A stretch of DNA of 64,000 nt, from assembly GCF_021590045.1 (NCBI RefSeq), contig NZ_CP062221.1, positions 558,001 to 622,000 on the forward strand. Reading direction: 5' to 3'. Every line of letters begins with the position of its first letter. Position 1 is the stretch's first letter. Source of the DNA: Cellulomonas palmilytica. Its GTDB lineage: Bacteria; Actinomycetota; Actinomycetes; Actinomycetales; Cellulomonadaceae. A program made the position numbers and the translations under genes. Of this stretch, positions 63,104 through 64,000 are shown piece by piece. The notes beneath the pieces are model-generated. The model was not told where the DNA came from. It ran no database searches and was given only the letters and a program-made list of their open reading frames with translations.

Positions 63104-63209
63104 ACACAATCGGACAATCGGCGCAAGACCCCCGCGCCCCACGCGCGGCCCGGCGCGCTCCGCACGCTCGCGGCGGGTCCCCCACGGGTCCAGCGGCTAC
63201 CGTGCCCCC

Positions 63210-64000
63210 ATGCCGCCCACGACCACCGACGGGGTGCCGGCCGGAGTGCCGGCGGGGACGCCGCCCGTCTCCGAGCGCGCGGTGCGGCGCCGCCTCACGG
63301 TCGAGATCTGGATCGTGCTCGGCCTGTCGCTCGGCCGCTCGGGCGTGTACGCGCTCGTCGCGATCCTCGACCGCATGACGGCCGGCCCGCCGCTCGCCGA
63401 CCAGAGCACGACCATCAACCCCCCGCTCAACGCACGCCCCTGGCTCGACGTCATCTACCAGGTGCTCTCCATCGGGTTCGCGCTCGTCCCCGTGGCGCTC
63501 GCGCTCTACCTGCTGTCCGCGAACGGCCGCTCCGCGACGCGGCGCATCGGCCTCACGTTCGCCCGGCCCTGGCGCGACCTCGGCGTCGGCGTCGGACTCG
63601 CCGCGCTCATCGGCCTGCCCGGCCTCGGCCTCTACGCCGTCGGGCGCGCCATCGGCATCACCGTGCAGGTCCAGCCGACGACGATCGACGACCACTGGTG
63701 GACCATCCCGCTGCTCATCGCGCTCGCGCTCAAGAACGCGCTGCTCGAGGAGGTCGTCGCCGTCGGCTACCTCATGGAACGGCTGCGCGAGCTGCGCTGG
63801 AGCGGCCCGCTCGTCGTCGTCACCAGCGCGCTCCTGCGCGGCTCCTACCACCTGTACCAGGGGTGGGGGCCGTTCTTCGGCAACGTCGTCATGGGCCTGG
63901 TGTTCGCCGAGTACTACCGCCGACGACGCCGCGTCATGCCGCTCGTCGTCGCGCACACCGTCATGGACCTCGTGGTGTTCGTCGGCTACGCGCTCGTCCC
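63210..64000 (+). CDS. CPBP family intramembrane protein (truncated by window end)
   Basis: 263 codons from the ATG at 63210 run off the window. After a Pro/Thr tail it has membrane helices and the CPBP (CAAX protease, Abi-like) features: the paired Glu in NALLEEVVAVGYLMERLREL, the Arg/His segment in LRGSYHLYQGWGPFFGNVV and the C-terminal AHTVMD. The Glu-Glu motif lacks the usual Arg three residues on (EEVVAVG), so proteolytic activity is uncertain. Its final residues are not in the window. Confidence 0.82.
   Translation, partial: MPPTTTDGVPAGVPAGTPPVSERAVRRRLTVEIWIVLGLSLGRSGVYALVAILDRMTAGPPLADQSTTINPPLNARPWLDVIYQVLSIGFALVPVALALYLLSANGRSATRRIGLTFARPWRDLGVGVGLAALIGLPGLGLYAVGRAIGITVQVQPTTIDDHWWTIPLLIALALKNALLEEVVAVGYLMERLRELRWSGPLVVVTSALLRGSYHLYQGWGPFFGNVVMGLVFAEYYRRRRRVMPLVVAHTVMDLVVFVGYALV

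Overview
The window is about 64 kb of chromosomal DNA from a very GC-rich actinobacterium. High GC at third codon positions, GTG starts and 4-bp stop/start overlaps are pervasive. There is a DtxR/IdeR-type iron box, a secreted GH10 xylanase, a branched-chain 2-oxoacid dehydrogenase and a six-gene haem run. Together these suggest a Micrococcales member close to Cellulomonas; the genus is an inference. I see no rRNA, tRNA, CRISPR array, transposase or prophage genes, so this is mostly core chromosome with a few accessory islands.

Layout. 0-2.9 kb: end of an alpha-E gene and a transglutaminase, an unknown gene with a cluster of DnaA-box-like sites upstream, and a DinB-like protein. 2.9-8.1 kb: acetaldehyde-type aldehyde dehydrogenase with its DUF779 partner, a frameshifted orphan nucleotidyltransferase, endonuclease IV, DoxX and a GAF/HTH regulator. 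8.2-15.8 kb: TetR regulator beside a palindrome, a THUMP-type RNA methyltransferase, an acyltransferase-patatin pair, an NHLRC2-like thioredoxin/NHL protein and a GGDEF protein. 15.9-25.3 kb: haem oxygenase behind an iron box, S9 peptidase, an Abi/HEPN protein with a divergent candidate non-coding RNA, CopD-CtaG, a DHA2 MFS exporter and a Rieske lipoprotein. 25.3-32.4 kb: branched-chain 2-oxoacid dehydrogenase E1alpha-E1beta-E2 behind a striking double-dyad operator, an aminotransferase, the GH10 xylanase and a holin-like membrane protein.

32.5-39.7 kb: a five-gene MoxR/DUF58/DUF4129 operon with four successive 4-bp overlaps, then purB and a conserved unknown gene behind a perfect CRP-type site. 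40.1-48.7 kb: hemA facing hemE-hemY-(gap)-hemC-hemD-hemB-hemL, which covers glutamyl-tRNA to coproporphyrinogen and its oxidation. No ferrochelatase or HemQ gene lies in the window. 48.7-56.2 kb: an unknown protein with tandem repeats, then a sulfur island. Sulfate-binding protein, two permeases, ATPase and an Rrf2 regulator form one operon; a second Rrf2 gene and a TauE/SafE transporter follow. 56.4-59.7 kb: copper homeostasis (csoR-copZ-copA) with a clear CsoR operator. 59.8-64 kb: a small membrane protein, a four-gene regulator/ABC exporter operon and a truncated CPBP-family gene.

The most unusual signals are non-coding. They are a promoter-hairpin-terminator unit divergent from the HEPN/Abi gene, a palindromic repeat found twice as a pair with exactly 72-bp spacing, the DnaA-box cluster, several unassigned operators, and short repeats at gene 3' ends that place stop codons in more than one frame.
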